The position numbers were made by a program, and so were the translations under genes. The notes beneath the pieces are model-generated. The model had not been told where the DNA came from, searched no databases, and saw only the letters and a list, made by a program, of their open reading frames with translations. DNA of 64,000 nucleotides from NCBI RefSeq assembly GCF_900112525.1, contig NZ_FOMD01000001.1, forward strand, positions 1,116,001-1,180,000, in the 5' to 3' direction. The DNA comes from Klenkia taihuensis. GTDB lineage: Bacteria > Actinomycetota > Actinomycetes > Mycobacteriales > Geodermatophilaceae. This document shows, one piece after another, positions 17,488 through 28,899 of this stretch. Every line of letters begins with the position of its first letter. Position 1 is the stretch's first letter.

Positions 17488-18188
17488 CGGAGCCTGCGGC
17501 CCGTCAGCAGGGCCTTGAGCGCGCCGAGCACACCCAGCCCGGCGACGCCCATCGCGAACCAGAAGCCGACGTCGAACCGGCCGGGCTGCCACGCCCGGCC
17601 GGCCAGCGGCACCAGGACGGCGGCCACCACCAGGCCGGCGACCAGCAGCGCGAGCAGGCCGAGGAAGCGGTGCGCGCGCGCCGGCACGAGCAGCAGCAGA
17701 CCGAGCAGGAACAGCACCGCCCCGCCGGCCAGCACCGCACCCGGCTGCCACAGGCCGGTGTCGAACAGGCCGGTCCAGCCGGTGCGGGCCTGCTCGACCA
17801 CCCGGCGGGCCAGCTCCAGCCCGGTGGCGCCGTCGGGCACCCAGGGCAGCAGCAGGCTCAGCGCGGCGGCCACCCCGGCCAGCAGCAGGCACAGCGCGCC
17901 GAAGGAGTCCGCGCGGCGGACCGCGACCGGCTTGGTGGACCAGGCGGGGGCGGTGGCCTGGTCGGCCGGCGGCCGCCAGGTCTGCACCGGGGGCTCGGGC
18001 TGCGGGGCCGGCCGGGGGGCAACGGGCGCCGGTGCGGTCTCCTGCCGCAGCGGGGCCACCGGGTGGACCTCGGTGGTCTGCTGGTCGGCGAGGTCCGGAC
18101 GGGCGGGCTCGGAGCGGGCGGGCTCGGGGTGGGCGGGTCCGGACCCGGCGGCGGGGAAGGCCCGGGTGCGGTCGTCGGACTGGCTCAT
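17484..18188 (-). CDS. Membrane protein with proline-rich N-terminus, unknown function
   Basis: A 234-aa protein. The first about 95 residues are Pro/Ala/Glu-rich and cytoplasmic in style. Four hydrophobic segments follow: [56 protein letters not shown] and [16 protein letters not shown]. No catalytic motif is visible and the family is not recognised. It is convergent with purH, sharing the CTAG stop site. The ATG has GGAGGA 5 nt upstream on the minus strand. Confidence 0.75.
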   Translation of the reverse strand: MSQSDDRTRAFPAAGSGPAHPEPARSEPARPDLADQQTTEVHPVAPLRQETAPAPVAPRPAPQPEPPVQTWRPPADQATAPAWSTKPVAVRRADSFGALCLLLAGVAAALSLLLPWVPDGATGLELARRVVEQARTGWTGLFDTGLWQPGAVLAGGAVLFLLGLLLLVPARAHRFLGLLALLVAGLVVAAVLVPLAGRAWQPGRFDVGFWFAMGVAGLGVLGALKALLTGRRLR

Positions 18189-18227
18189 GGGTCCTCCTCG
18201 GCGGCAACCGGTCGGTGCCCGAGCCTA

Positions 18228-18295
18228 GAAGAAGGACCTCGTCCTCACCCACGACGCGCTCCGCGCGCCGCCGGGCCCGGGGACGACGCCGTCCC
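18228..18295. repeat. Dispersed-repeat-like hairpin element (copy A)
   Basis: Begins with AGAAGAAGGACC and contains a small hairpin around CGCGCTCCGCGCG, then GGGCCCGGGG, then a partial complement of the first arm (GACGACGCCGTCC). The same start and overall plan recur at 46734-46794, so this is probably one copy of a dispersed intergenic element. It lies between two divergent genes. Confidence 0.35.
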
Positions 18296-18350
18296 AGCTC
18301 CTCACCGTCGCCGGGACGTGCGGCGAGGCCGGTGCGGCAGGATGGGCGGC

Positions 18351-19214
18351 GTGACGGCGACGCGACTGGACGGCAAGGCGACCGCGGCCACCATCCGCAC
18401 CGAGCTCACCGAGCGGGTGGCGGCGCTGGCCGCGGCGGGCCGGCGCCCGGGTCTGGGCACCCTGCTGGTCGGCGACGACCCGGGCAGCCGGTGGTACGTC
18501 GACGCCAAGCACAAGGACTGCGCCCAGGTGGGCATCGCCAGCATCCAGCGCGAGCTGCCCGCCGACGCCTCGCAGGCCGACGTCCTCGCCGTCGTCGCCG
18601 AGCTCAACGCCGACCCGGCCTGCACCGGCTACATCGTGCAGCTGCCGCTGCCGCGCCAGGTGTCCGAGGCCGCCGTCCTGGAGGCCGTCGACCCCGACAA
18701 GGACGCCGACGGCCTGCACCCGACCAACCTCGGCCGGCTGGTGCTGGGCATCCCCGGTTCCCTGCCGTGCACCCCGCTGGGCATCGTCGAGCTGCTGCGC
18801 CGGTACGACGTGCCGCTGGCCGGCGCGGAGGTCGTGGTGGTCGGCCGCGGGGTGACCGTGGGCCGTCCGCTGGGCCTGTTGCTCACCCGGCGCACCGAGA
18901 ACGCCACGGTGACCCTGTGCCACACCGGCACCCGGGACCTGGCCGCGCACACCCGCACCGCCGACGTCGTCGTCGCCGCGGCCGGCGTCCCGGGGCTGGT
19001 CACCGGCGACATGGTGAAGCCGGGGGCCGCCGTCCTCGACGTCGGCGTCAGCCGGGTCGACGGGAAGATCGCCGGGGACGTCGCCGCGGACGTGGTGGAC
19101 GTCGCCGGCCACGTCGCCCCCAACCCCGGCGGGGTGGGGCCGATGACCCGGGCGATGCTGCTGTCCAACGTGGTGACCCTCGCCGAGCGGGCCGCCGCCC
19201 CCGTGGTGGCCTGA
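18351..19214 (+). CDS. folD: Methylenetetrahydrofolate dehydrogenase / cyclohydrolase
   Basis: A 287-aa bifunctional enzyme making 10-formyl-THF from 5,10-methylene-THF with NADP, feeding purN and purH nearby. Typical segments are [12 protein letters not shown] (catalytic Lys), [47 protein letters not shown] and a C-terminal [17 protein letters not shown] 18351 is preferred over ATG 18342: the hexamer CAGGAT (18338-18343) ends 7 nt before the GTG and would overlap the ATG. A DUF3017 gene follows at 15 nt, a common actinobacterial pair. Confidence 0.94.
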   Translation: MTATRLDGKATAATIRTELTERVAALAAAGRRPGLGTLLVGDDPGSRWYVDAKHKDCAQVGIASIQRELPADASQADVLAVVAELNADPACTGYIVQLPLPRQVSEAAVLEAVDPDKDADGLHPTNLGRLVLGIPGSLPCTPLGIVELLRRYDVPLAGAEVVVVGRGVTVGRPLGLLLTRRTENATVTLCHTGTRDLAAHTRTADVVVAAAGVPGLVTGDMVKPGAAVLDVGVSRVDGKIAGDVAADVVDVAGHVAPNPGGVGPMTRAMLLSNVVTLAERAAAPVVA

Positions 19215-19229
19215 GACCGGGAGGACGCC

Positions 19230-19529
19230 GTGGCCCGCACCCCGCTGTACACCCGCCGGCCGGTCCTGGCCGGGGTGCTGCGCCAGCTGCCGCTGACCGC
19301 GGTGCTGGTGGTGGTCGCGGTCGGCCTGCTGATGGTGACCGCCGGCAACTGGCGGCGCGGGCTGGTCGTCGTCGGCCTCGCGCTGGTCGGGGCCGGGGTG
19401 CTGCGGATGCTGCTGCCGGTGCGCCGGCTGGGGTTCCTGGCCGTGCGCAGCACCACCACCGACGTCGTCCTCACGACCTCCGCCGGCCTGACCCTGGCCC
19501 TGGTCGCGCTGGCGATCCCCCAGGGCTGA
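19230..19529 (+). CDS. DUF3017 small membrane protein
   Basis: A 99-aa protein with three hydrophobic segments: LPLTAVLVVVAVGLLMVTAG, GLVVVGLALVGAGVLRMLL and VLTTSAGLTLALVALAI. The family commonly follows folD in Actinobacteria (Rv3355c next to Rv3356c), and its role is unknown. The GTG is preceded by GGGAGGA at about 6 nt and lies 15 nt after folD, so the genes are co-transcribed. Confidence 0.85.
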   Translation: MARTPLYTRRPVLAGVLRQLPLTAVLVVVAVGLLMVTAGNWRRGLVVVGLALVGAGVLRMLLPVRRLGFLAVRSTTTDVVLTTSAGLTLALVALAIPQG

Positions 19530-19577
19530 GCGGGCCCGGGGGCGCAGGCGACCGGCCCCGGCGCTAGGTTGGCGACC

Positions 19578-20525
19578 ATGGCGACGAAGCCCGGCAAGAT
19601 CACCGTGGTGGGTTCCGGCTTCTACGGCTCCACCACCGCACTCCGTCTGGCGCAGTACGACGTCGTGGGCACCGTCGTGCTCACCGACATCCTGGAGGGC
19701 CGCCCCGAGGGCCTGGCCCTGGACATCAACCAGTCGCGGTCCATCGAGGGCTTCGAGACCGAGGTCGTCGGCGTCGGCGGCGGGTCCTACGAGGGCACCG
19801 AGGGCTCCGACGTCGTCGTGGTCACCGCGGGGCTGCCCCGCAAGCCCGGCATGAGCCGGATGGACCTGATCGAGACCAACGCCGGGATCGTGCGCGAGGT
19901 GGCCGAGAACGTCGCCCGCACCTCCCCGGACGCCGTCGTCATCGTGGTGAGCAACCCGCTGGACGAGATGACCGCGCTGGCCCAGCTGGCCACCGGGTTC
20001 CCCACGCAGCGGGTGATGGGCCAGGCCGGCATGCTCGACACCGCCCGGTTCACCGACAACGTGGCCCGCGAGCTCGGCGTCCCCACCGCCTCGGTGCGCA
20101 CGCTGACGCTGGGCAGCCACGGCGACACGATGGTGCCGGTGCCCAGCCGCTGCACCGTCGACGGCAAGCCGCTGGCCGACGTCATGGACGCCGACCGCAT
20201 CGCGCACCTGGTCGACCGCACCCGCAACGGCGGGGCCGAGGTGGTCGCGCTGCTCAAGACCGGGTCGGCCTACTACGCGCCGTCCGCGGCGGCGGCGCGG
20301 ATGGCCAAGGCGGTCATCGAGGACGCAGGCGCCGTGATGCCGGTGTGCGCGTGGGTCGACGGCGAGTACGGGATCTCCGGGGTGTACCTGGGGGTCGAGG
20401 CCGAGATCGGCCGCGAGGGTGTCCGTCGGGTGGTCGAGGGCGACCTCACCGACGACGAGCTGGCCGGGCTGCGCGAGGCAGCCGAGGCCGTACGGGCCAA
20501 GCAGGCCGACGTGGCCGACCTCTGA
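19578..20525 (+). CDS. mdh: Malate dehydrogenase, lactate-dehydrogenase-like type
   Basis: A 315-aa NAD-dependent malate dehydrogenase of the LDH-like class. The Rossmann loop is [12 protein letters not shown], and the Asp of VLTDILEG implies NAD. The substrate loop [12 protein letters not shown] supplies the Arg pair, SNPLDEMT follows, and the catalytic His is in [11 protein letters not shown]. The ATG is chosen because TAGGTT (19565-19570) ends exactly 7 nt upstream, a textbook leaderless start; the in-frame TTG inside that hexamer is rejected. It is followed at 32 nt by icd. Confidence 0.93.
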   Translation: MATKPGKITVVGSGFYGSTTALRLAQYDVVGTVVLTDILEGRPEGLALDINQSRSIEGFETEVVGVGGGSYEGTEGSDVVVVTAGLPRKPGMSRMDLIETNAGIVREVAENVARTSPDAVVIVVSNPLDEMTALAQLATGFPTQRVMGQAGMLDTARFTDNVARELGVPTASVRTLTLGSHGDTMVPVPSRCTVDGKPLADVMDADRIAHLVDRTRNGGAEVVALLKTGSAYYAPSAAAARMAKAVIEDAGAVMPVCAWVDGEYGISGVYLGVEAEIGREGVRRVVEGDLTDDELAGLREAAEAVRAKQADVADL

Positions 20526-20557
20526 GTCGGCCTCCAACAGAGAGGGATCACCACCAC

Positions 20558-21775
20558 GTGAGCAAGATCAAGGTCAAGGGCACGGTCGTCGAGCTCGACG
20601 GCGACGAGATGACCCGGATCATCTGGCAGTTCATCAAGGACGAGCTGATCCTCAAGTACCTCGACGTCGACCTCGAGTACTACGACCTGGGCATGGAGCA
20701 CCGGGACGCCACCGACGACCAGGTCACCATCGACGCGGCCAACGCCATCAAGAAGCACGGCGTCGGCGTCAAGTGCGCCACCATCACCCCCGACGAGGCG
20801 CGGGTGGAGGAGTTCGGCCTCAAGCAGATGTGGCGCTCCCCGAACGGCACGATCCGCAACATCCTCGGCGGCGTCATCTTCCGCGAGCCGATCATCATGC
20901 AGAACGTGCCGCGCCTGGTGCCGGGCTGGACCAAGCCGATCATCGTCGGCCGCCACGCCTACGGCGACCAGTACCGCGCCACCGACTTCAAGTTCCCCTC
21001 GGCCGGCACCCTGAAGGTCGTCTTCACCCCCGAGGACGGCTCCGAGCCGATCGAGCGCGAGGTCTTCCAGGCCCCGGGCGCCGGCGTCTCGCTGTCGATG
21101 TACAACCTCGACGACTCGATCCGGGACTTCGCCCGCGCCTCGCTGAACTACGGCCTGGCGCGCAACTACCCGGTGTACCTGTCGACGAAGAACACGATCC
21201 TCAAGGCCTACGACGGCCGCTTCAAGGACATCTTCCAGGAGGTGTTCGACGCGGAGTTCAAGGAGAAGTTCGACGCCGCCGGCATCACCTACGAGCACCG
21301 CCTCATCGACGACATGGTCGCGGCCAACCTCAAGTGGGAGGGCGGCTACGTCTGGGCCTGCAAGAACTACGACGGCGACGTGCAGTCCGACACCGTGGCG
21401 CAGGGCTTCGGCTCGCTGGGCCTGATGACCTCGGTGCTGGCCACCCCGGACGGCAAGACCGTCGAGGCCGAGGCCGCCCACGGCACGGTGACCCGGCACT
21501 ACCGCCAGCACCAGCAGGGCAAGGAGACCTCGACGAACCCGATCGCGTCGATCTTCGCCTGGACCCGGGGCCTGGCCCACCGCGGCAAGCTCGACGGCAC
21601 CCCCGAGGTGACCGAGTTCGCCGAGACCCTCGAGCGGGTCTGCATCGAGACGGTCGAGGGTGGTCAGATGACCAAGGACCTCGCCCTGCTGATCAGCAAG
21701 GACGCGCCCTGGCTGACCACGCAGGACTTCCTCGCCGCGATCGACGCCAATCTGCAGAAGGCCATGGCCGCCTGA
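20558..21775 (+). CDS. icd: NADP-dependent isocitrate dehydrogenase
   Basis: A 405-aa homodimeric-type isocitrate dehydrogenase (the eukaryote-like subfamily II, as mycobacterial Icd1). Recognisable are [47 protein letters not shown] (isocitrate-binding Ser/Arg), [29 protein letters not shown] (metal Asp) and [12 protein letters not shown]. The GTG is preceded by AGAGGGA. Together with mdh it forms a short TCA-cycle operon, ended by a strong hairpin. Confidence 0.95.
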   Translation: MSKIKVKGTVVELDGDEMTRIIWQFIKDELILKYLDVDLEYYDLGMEHRDATDDQVTIDAANAIKKHGVGVKCATITPDEARVEEFGLKQMWRSPNGTIRNILGGVIFREPIIMQNVPRLVPGWTKPIIVGRHAYGDQYRATDFKFPSAGTLKVVFTPEDGSEPIEREVFQAPGAGVSLSMYNLDDSIRDFARASLNYGLARNYPVYLSTKNTILKAYDGRFKDIFQEVFDAEFKEKFDAAGITYEHRLIDDMVAANLKWEGGYVWACKNYDGDVQSDTVAQGFGSLGLMTSVLATPDGKTVEAEAAHGTVTRHYRQHQQGKETSTNPIASIFAWTRGLAHRGKLDGTPEVTEFAETLERVCIETVEGGQMTKDLALLISKDAPWLTTQDFLAAIDANLQKAMAA

Positions 21776-21790
21776 TCCACCGCACGCCCC

Positions 21791-21827
21791 GACGGCCCCC
21801 CTCCCGCACCGCGGGAGGGGGGCCGTC
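21791..21827 (+). terminator. Terminator of mdh-icd
   Basis: Perfect 17-bp stem (21791-21807 / 21811-21827) with a 3-nt ACC loop, 15 nt after the icd stop. Confidence 0.88.
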
Positions 21828-21853
21828 GCACGTCCGGGCGCCGTGGGGCTGGC

Positions 21854-21913
21854 CCGATGTCGGGGACATCGGGGTCTGGGATCCACGATGTGCCCCGATG
21901 TCCCCGACATCGG
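21854..21913. repeat. Long palindromic repeat, left of the DUF559 gene
   Basis: Two perfect 21-bp inverted arms (21854-21874 and 21893-21913) around an 18-nt loop. Each arm is itself a small palindrome, CCGATGTC-ggg/ccc-GACATCGG, so the block has four copies of the GATGTC half-site. Almost the same structure recurs at 22868-22927 on the other side of the gene. Confidence 0.8.
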
Positions 21914-21979
21914 TGGGGGACCGACCGGTGGCCTGTGGACAACCCGGGTCCGGGCCCGTCACCGGGGGAGGCTTCGGCC

Positions 21980-22861
21980 GTGCCCCCCGCCCATCGCCCC
22001 GCCCACCTGGTCGGAAGGGTCTTCCTCGGCCGGACGGCGCGCGAGCGCGGGTGGCTCACCCCGGAGCAGCTGCGCAGTGCGGCCTGGCGGCGGGTGATGC
22101 GCGGGGTCTACGCCGATGCCGGGCTCGCCGACACCCACGGCCTCCGGCTGGCCGCGGCGCGCCTGGTGCTCCCGCCGGCCGCGGTGGTCGCCGGGCGCAG
22201 CGCGGCGTGGTTGCTCGGGGTCAGGGAGGCGGCCGACGCGGCGACGCCGGTCGAGGTGCTGGTGCCGCGGGATCGCCGGTTCGGGCCGGTGACCGGTCTC
22301 CGCGTCCGTCAGGGCGTCGTTGATCCAGTCGACGTCACCGAGCTCCGGGGGCTGCGCTTCACCACCGGCCTGCGGACGGCGTCGGACGTCGCCCGCTGGG
22401 AGCCCACGCTGGAGGCGGTGGTGCTCGTCGACCTCCTGCTCGCCCGCGACGTCGTGCAGCACGCCGAGCTGCGGACGCGGGTCGCCGGGCTCGGAACCGG
22501 ACCGGGTGCCCGGCGGGCGGTGCAGGCCGTGCAGCTCGCGGACCGGCGCGCCGAGTCCCCGCAGGAGTCGCGGACCCGCGTGGTCCTGAGCCAGGCCGGT
22601 TTCACCGTCGTCCCGCAGTTCGAGGTGCGCGACGACGACGGGCGGTGGGTGGCCCGCGTCGACCTCGCACTGCCGGAGCTGCGCATCGCGGTCGAGTACG
22701 ACGGCGCCTGGCACGGCGAGGGCGGCCAGCTGGCGAAGGACCGCCGACGGCTGAACCGGCTGACGGAGGCGGGTTGGCTGGTGCTCCACCTCACCGCGGC
22801 GGACCTCCGCCGTCCCGAGGAGGTCGTCGCCCGCCTCCGCGCGCTCGTCGCGCTCCGCTGA
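21980..22861 (+). CDS. DUF559 endonuclease-like protein with AbiEi-like N-terminus
   Basis: A 293-aa protein. The N-terminal half begins like AbiEi antitoxin-type winged-helix proteins (FLGRTARERGWLTPEQL, MRGVYADAG). The C-terminal domain (about 190-293) is DUF559, a Vsr-like PD-(D/E)XK fold, with SRTRVVLSQAGF, ARVDLALPELRIAVEYDGAW and DRRRLNRLTEAGWLVL holding the Asp/Glu candidates. GTG 21980 is chosen for its GGGGGAGG site 8 nt upstream. The gene stands alone, flanked on both sides by copies of one palindrome. Nuclease activity is inferred from the fold only; the biological role is unknown. Confidence 0.8.
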   Translation: MPPAHRPAHLVGRVFLGRTARERGWLTPEQLRSAAWRRVMRGVYADAGLADTHGLRLAAARLVLPPAAVVAGRSAAWLLGVREAADAATPVEVLVPRDRRFGPVTGLRVRQGVVDPVDVTELRGLRFTTGLRTASDVARWEPTLEAVVLVDLLLARDVVQHAELRTRVAGLGTGPGARRAVQAVQLADRRAESPQESRTRVVLSQAGFTVVPQFEVRDDDGRWVARVDLALPELRIAVEYDGAWHGEGGQLAKDRRRLNRLTEAGWLVLHLTAADLRRPEEVVARLRALVALR

Positions 22862-22867
22862 CGTCCC

Positions 22868-22927
22868 CCGGTGTCGGGGACATCGGGGTCCGGTAGGAGC
22901 GGCAGGGCCCGATGTCCCCGACACCGG
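22868..22927. repeat. Long palindromic repeat, right of the DUF559 gene
   Basis: Inverted arms of 20 bp (22868-22887 and 22908-22927) around a 20-nt loop, each arm again a near palindrome (CCGGTGTC-ggg-GACATCGG). It begins 6 nt after the DUF559 stop and could end transcription for both this gene and the convergent CAP gene. Relative to the left copy, the outer A:T pair is changed to G:C on both arms, a compensatory change that keeps the pairing. Confidence 0.8.
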
Positions 22928-22945
22928 TGGGCGGAGCGGAGGGGG

Positions 22946-23662
22946 TCAGCGGCCGAAGAGCTGGGTCCACCAGGGGCCGCCGGCGCCCTGGGCGACGCCG
23001 ACGCCCAGGCGGGTGTTGGCGCAGTCCAGGATGTTGGCCCGGTGGCCGGGGCTGTCCATCCAGCCGGCCATCACCGACGCCGCGTCGCCGTGGCCCTGCG
23101 CGATGTTCTCCGCCGAGGCGCCCGGCACCCCGGCCGCGGCGGCCCGGTCCCAGGGCGAGCGGCCCTCGGGCGTGGTGTGGCTGAAGTACCCGCGGTCGCG
23201 CATGTCGGCGCTGTGCGCCCGGGCCACCCCGGCCAGCCCGGCGTCGGACGCCACCGGCCCGCACCCCGCCGCGGCCCGCTCCGCGTTCACCAGCGCGACG
23301 ACCTCGCCCTCGGCACCGGGGTCGGCGGCGGGCGCAGCCGGGGCGGGTGCGGGGGTCGGCGCCGGGGCCGGGGTCGGCGGGGGAGGGGCCGCGGTGGTGG
23401 TGGGCACGGGGGTGGTGGTCGGCGGCGCGGACGTCGCGGTGGTCGGTGCGGTCGTGGTCGGCGCCGGCACGGTGGTGCTGGGCGCCGTCGTCGAGGTGGG
23501 GGGCGTCACCTCGGCGGTGGTCGCCGCCGCGGGCACCGGGTCGGCGGACCCGGGCAGCAGCCACCAGCCGCCCCCGACGACGGCCAGCACCGCGAGGACG
23601 ACCGCGGCGGGCCACCAGCGTCGGGCCTGCGGGCGGTGACGGTGCCGTCGCGCTCCGGTCAT
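22946..23662 (-). CDS. Secreted CAP/SCP-domain protein
   Basis: A 238-aa protein with a basic start, one hydrophobic segment (PAAVVLAVLAVVGGGWWLL, about 18-37), a long Thr/Pro/Ala linker (about 45-110), and a C-terminal CAP (SCP/PR1, YkwD-like) domain. Typical CAP residues are LVNAERAAAGCGPV, HSADMRDRGYFSHTTPEG, ENIAQG and MDSPGHRANIL (conserved His). Such proteins sit outside the membrane; their function is mostly unknown. The ATG follows TACGGT by 8 nt, suggesting leaderless mRNA. Confidence 0.88.
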   Translation of the reverse strand: MTGARRHRHRPQARRWWPAAVVLAVLAVVGGGWWLLPGSADPVPAAATTAEVTPPTSTTAPSTTVPAPTTTAPTTATSAPPTTTPVPTTTAAPPPPTPAPAPTPAPAPAAPAADPGAEGEVVALVNAERAAAGCGPVASDAGLAGVARAHSADMRDRGYFSHTTPEGRSPWDRAAAAGVPGASAENIAQGHGDAASVMAGWMDSPGHRANILDCANTRLGVGVAQGAGGPWWTQLFGR

Positions 23663-23799
23663 GGCCGACCACCGTAGCCGCCGGGCACCCCGCTGCGGAA
23701 CGTCCGGGACCGGGCCGACGTTGCCGGTTGGACCCTCCGCACGGGACCCGCGATCCTGGGACCCCGCCCCACCAACCCCGCAGAAGGAGCACGCCGCCG

Positions 23800-25113
23800 G
23801 TGAGCGACGTCTGGCTCAACATCGTCATGGTCGTCGTCTTCGTGCTGATCGGCGGAGCGTTCGCCGGCGCCGAGATCGCGCTGGTCTCGCTGCGGGAGTC
23901 GCAGGTGCGGGCGCTCGGCGAGCGCGGCAGCCGCGGCCGGGCGCTGTCCAAGCTGCTCGGTGACCCCAACCGGTTCCTCGCCGCCGTGCAGGTCGGGGTC
24001 ACCCTGGCCGGCTTCTTCTCCGCGGCCTTCGGCGCCAGCACGCTGTCCGAGCCGCTGGGCGACTGGCTGACCTCGCTGGGCCTGCCGCAGGGCGTGGCCG
24101 ACCCGCTGAGCTTCGTGCTGGTCACCATCGCGATCAGCTACCTGTCGCTGGTGGTCGGGGAGCTGACGCCGAAGCGGCTGGCCCTGCAGCGCGCCGAGGG
24201 CTTCTCCCTGGTCGTCGCCGGCCCGCTGAACCGCATCGCCGCGGTCTTCCGGCCGGTGATCTGGCTGCTGTCCCGCTCCACCGACCTGCTGGTCCGGCTG
24301 CTGGGCGGGGACCCCAAGCAGAGCGGGGAGTCGATCAGCCAGGAGGAGCTGCGCGACCTGGTCGCCGCCCACGAGTCGCTGTCCACCGACGAGCGCCGCC
24401 TCATCGACGAGGTGTTCCGGGCCGGGGGCCGCGAGGTGCGCGAGGTGATGACCCCGCGCACCGAGGTCGACTTCCTCGAGGCGTCGCTGACCGCCAGCCG
24501 CGCCGCCAAGCTGATCGCCGACTCCGGCCGCTCCCGCTACCCGGTGGTCGGCCGCACCCAGGACGACGTCGTCGGCTTCGTGCACGTGCGCGACCTGCTG
24601 CTGCCCGGTCACCCGGCCGGGCGGGCCGCGACCGTGGGCGACCTGGCCCGCGAGGTCAAGCAGCTGCCGGGGACGGCGGGGGTGCTCACCGCGCTGTCGG
24701 AGATGCGCCGGGAGAGCCAGCACCTGGCGATCGTGGTCGACGAGTACGGCGGCACCGACGGCATCGTGACCCTGGAGGACCTCATCGAGGAGGTCATCGG
24801 GGAGATCTACGACGAGTACGACGAGGACGCCGTCCCGGAGACCGACGAGCCGGCCGAGGGGCCGCACGACGTGGACGGGCTGCTCAACCTGGACGACTTC
24901 GCCGAGGCCACCGGGCTGGAGCTGCCCGAGGGGCCCTACGAGACCGTGGCCGGCTGGGTGCTGGCCGAGCTGGGCCGCATCCCCGCCCTCGGCGACACCG
25001 CCGAGCACGAGGGCCGGGTGCTCACCGTGACCGAGCTCGACGGCCGCCGGATCGCCCGCATCGCGGTGTCCCCGGCGCCGCCGGCGGAGGTCAGCCCGAC
25101 GCCGGCCGGCTGA
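23800..25113 (+). CDS. CNNM/CorC-type membrane protein (hemolysin C family)
   Basis: A 437-aa protein of the DUF21-CBS-CorC_HlyC architecture. The N-terminal CNNM domain (about 1-180) has several membrane helices (VWLNIVMVVVFVLIGGAFAGAEIALVSLRES and on; GELTPKRLAL is the family signature). It is followed by two CBS motifs (about 205-330, VMTPRTEVDFLEA and LAIVVDEYGGTDGIVTLEDL) and a C-terminal transporter-associated domain. Homologues move or sense Mg or Co, or affect membrane stability. GTG with AGAAGGAG about 10 nt upstream. Its 3' end overlaps galE by 23 bp. Confidence 0.9.
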   Translation: MSDVWLNIVMVVVFVLIGGAFAGAEIALVSLRESQVRALGERGSRGRALSKLLGDPNRFLAAVQVGVTLAGFFSAAFGASTLSEPLGDWLTSLGLPQGVADPLSFVLVTIAISYLSLVVGELTPKRLALQRAEGFSLVVAGPLNRIAAVFRPVIWLLSRSTDLLVRLLGGDPKQSGESISQEELRDLVAAHESLSTDERRLIDEVFRAGGREVREVMTPRTEVDFLEASLTASRAAKLIADSGRSRYPVVGRTQDDVVGFVHVRDLLLPGHPAGRAATVGDLAREVKQLPGTAGVLTALSEMRRESQHLAIVVDEYGGTDGIVTLEDLIEEVIGEIYDEYDEDAVPETDEPAEGPHDVDGLLNLDDFAEATGLELPEGPYETVAGWVLAELGRIPALGDTAEHEGRVLTVTELDGRRIARIAVSPAPPAEVSPTPAG

Positions 25114-26050
25114 GCTCCCAGGCGTCGCGCACCATCGTGGTGAGCTCGGCGTGCTGCGGCGCCCAGCCCAGGTCGGCCCGGATCCGCGCCGACGAGGCGA
25201 CCAGCTGGGCGGGGTCGCCGGCCCGGCGGGCGCCGACCACCACCGGCACCGGGTGGCCGGTGACCTCGCGGACGGCGTCGACGACCTGCTGCACGCTGAA
25301 CCCGGTGCCGTTGCCCAGGTTGTAGACCCGGTGCTCGCCCGGTGCGGGGGCGGGCAGCGCCAGCAGGTGGGCGTCGGCCAGGTCGAGCACGTGCACGTAG
25401 TCGCGGATGCAGGTGCCGTCGGGGGTGGGGTAGTCCTCGCCGTAGACGGTGATCGCCTCGCGGGTGCCCGCGGCGACCTGCAGCGCGATCGGGATGAGGT
25501 GGGTCTCGGTGGCGTGCCGCTCGCCGCGGCCGAACCCGGCGCCGGCCACGTTGAAGTAGCGCAGGCTCACCGCGGCGAAGCGGTGGGCGACGGCGTAGGA
25601 GGTCAGCATGTGGTCCACGGCCAGCTTCGAGGCGCCGTAGGTGTTGGTCGGCCGGGTGGGCGCGTCCTCGGTGATCGGCACGCTCTCGGGCTCGCCGTAG
25701 GTGGCCGCGGTGGAGGAGAAGACGATGCGCCGGCAGTCCACGGCGCGCATCGCCTCCAGCAGCGCCAGCGAGCCGCCGACGTTGGTGTGCCAGTAGTCCT
25801 CCGGCTGGGTCTGGGAGACCCCGACCAGGCTCTTGGCCGCGAAGTGCAGCACCGCATCGGGGCGGACGTCGGCGAGCACCGGCGCGGAGTCGTGCAGCGA
25901 CGCCTGCACGAAGGTCGCGCCCTCGGGCACGGCGTCGGCGTGACCGGTGGACAGGTCGTCCAGCACGGTCACGTCGTGACCACCGGCGAGCAGGGCCGCC
26001 GTGACTACGCTGCCGATGTAGCCGGCTCCACCGGCGACGAGAACTCGCAT
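25091..26050 (-). CDS. galE: UDP-glucose 4-epimerase
   Basis: A 319-aa extended SDR enzyme interconverting UDP-glucose and UDP-galactose. The NAD loop GGAGYIGS, the FSSTAATYGEP serine region, NTYGASKLAVDHML (catalytic Tyr-Lys) and LRYFNVAGAG are typical of GalE, as is GTCIRDYVHVLDLADAH. The ATG lies 6 nt after TAGGGT on the minus strand, so the transcript is probably leaderless. Divergent from hisC with only 25 bp between starts. Confidence 0.93.
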   Translation of the reverse strand: MRVLVAGGAGYIGSVVTAALLAGGHDVTVLDDLSTGHADAVPEGATFVQASLHDSAPVLADVRPDAVLHFAAKSLVGVSQTQPEDYWHTNVGGSLALLEAMRAVDCRRIVFSSTAATYGEPESVPITEDAPTRPTNTYGASKLAVDHMLTSYAVAHRFAAVSLRYFNVAGAGFGRGERHATETHLIPIALQVAAGTREAITVYGEDYPTPDGTCIRDYVHVLDLADAHLLALPAPAPGEHRVYNLGNGTGFSVQQVVDAVREVTGHPVPVVVGARRAGDPAQLVASSARIRADLGWAPQHAELTTMVRDAWELSRPASG

Positions 26051-26075
26051 GCGTGCACCCTACGGAGGCGTCCCC

Positions 26076-28245
<2,170 letters not shown>

Positions 28246-28252
28246 CCCGGCG

Positions 28253-28858
28253 ATGACCCTGCCACCCCCGCCGCACCGCCGGCGGCACGACGACACGTTC
28301 GTGCCGCGCAGCGCGAACCGCGACGTCGGTGCCACCGCGGTGCTGGGGGTGGTCGTCGACGTCCCCGAGCCCTGGGCCCAGCTGCTGGTGGAGTGGCGCA
28401 CCAAGTGCGGGGACCCGCAGGCCAGCGTGGTGCCCCCGCACGTCACGCTGCTGCCGCCGACCGAGGTCGCCGTCGCCGACCGGTCGCTCATCGCCGCGCA
28501 CCTGGCCGGGGTGGCCCGCACGCACCCGCCCTTCGAGATCCACCTGCGCGGCACCGGGACCTTCCGGCCGGTGTCGGAGGTGGTGTTCGTGACCGTGGCC
28601 CGCGGCATCCTGGACTGCGAGCGCATCGCCACCGACGTGCGCAGCGGCCCGCTGGCCCGCCCGCTGTCCTTCCCGTACCACCCGCACGTCACCGTGGCCC
28701 ACGACGTCCCCACCGACGCCCTGGACATGGCCGCCGCGGAGCTGGCCGACCTGACCGCCACGTTCCCGGTCGCGCACTTCACCGAGTTCGAGCAGCTGCC
28801 GAACGGTGCCTGGTCGGTGGCCCGCCGCTACCCCCTGACGGGTCCCGCCCGGGGCTGA
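28253..28858 (+). CDS. 2'-5' RNA ligase / 2H phosphoesterase family protein
   Basis: A 201-aa protein with two HxT motifs, PPHVTLL (about residue 63) and HPHVTVAH (about 145), the paired catalytic signature of 2H phosphoesterases. The family handles 2',3'-cyclic phosphates or 2'-5' linkages, often linked to RNA repair. The in vivo substrate is unknown. ATG 28253 lies 7 nt after the trpS stop. Confidence 0.85.
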   Translation: MTLPPPPHRRRHDDTFVPRSANRDVGATAVLGVVVDVPEPWAQLLVEWRTKCGDPQASVVPPHVTLLPPTEVAVADRSLIAAHLAGVARTHPPFEIHLRGTGTFRPVSEVVFVTVARGILDCERIATDVRSGPLARPLSFPYHPHVTVAHDVPTDALDMAAAELADLTATFPVAHFTEFEQLPNGAWSVARRYPLTGPARG

Positions 28859-28899
28859 CCTCCCTGCGGGTCGGGCGACCTGCCTGCACACTCTGCGGC

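Noticed and set aside
21857-21979. Longer N-terminus for the DUF559 protein starting MSGTSGSG
   Set aside because: It would translate the palindromic repeat; GTG 21980 has a strong ribosome site and gives the family length. Similar MSGTSG peptides arise at each repeat copy.
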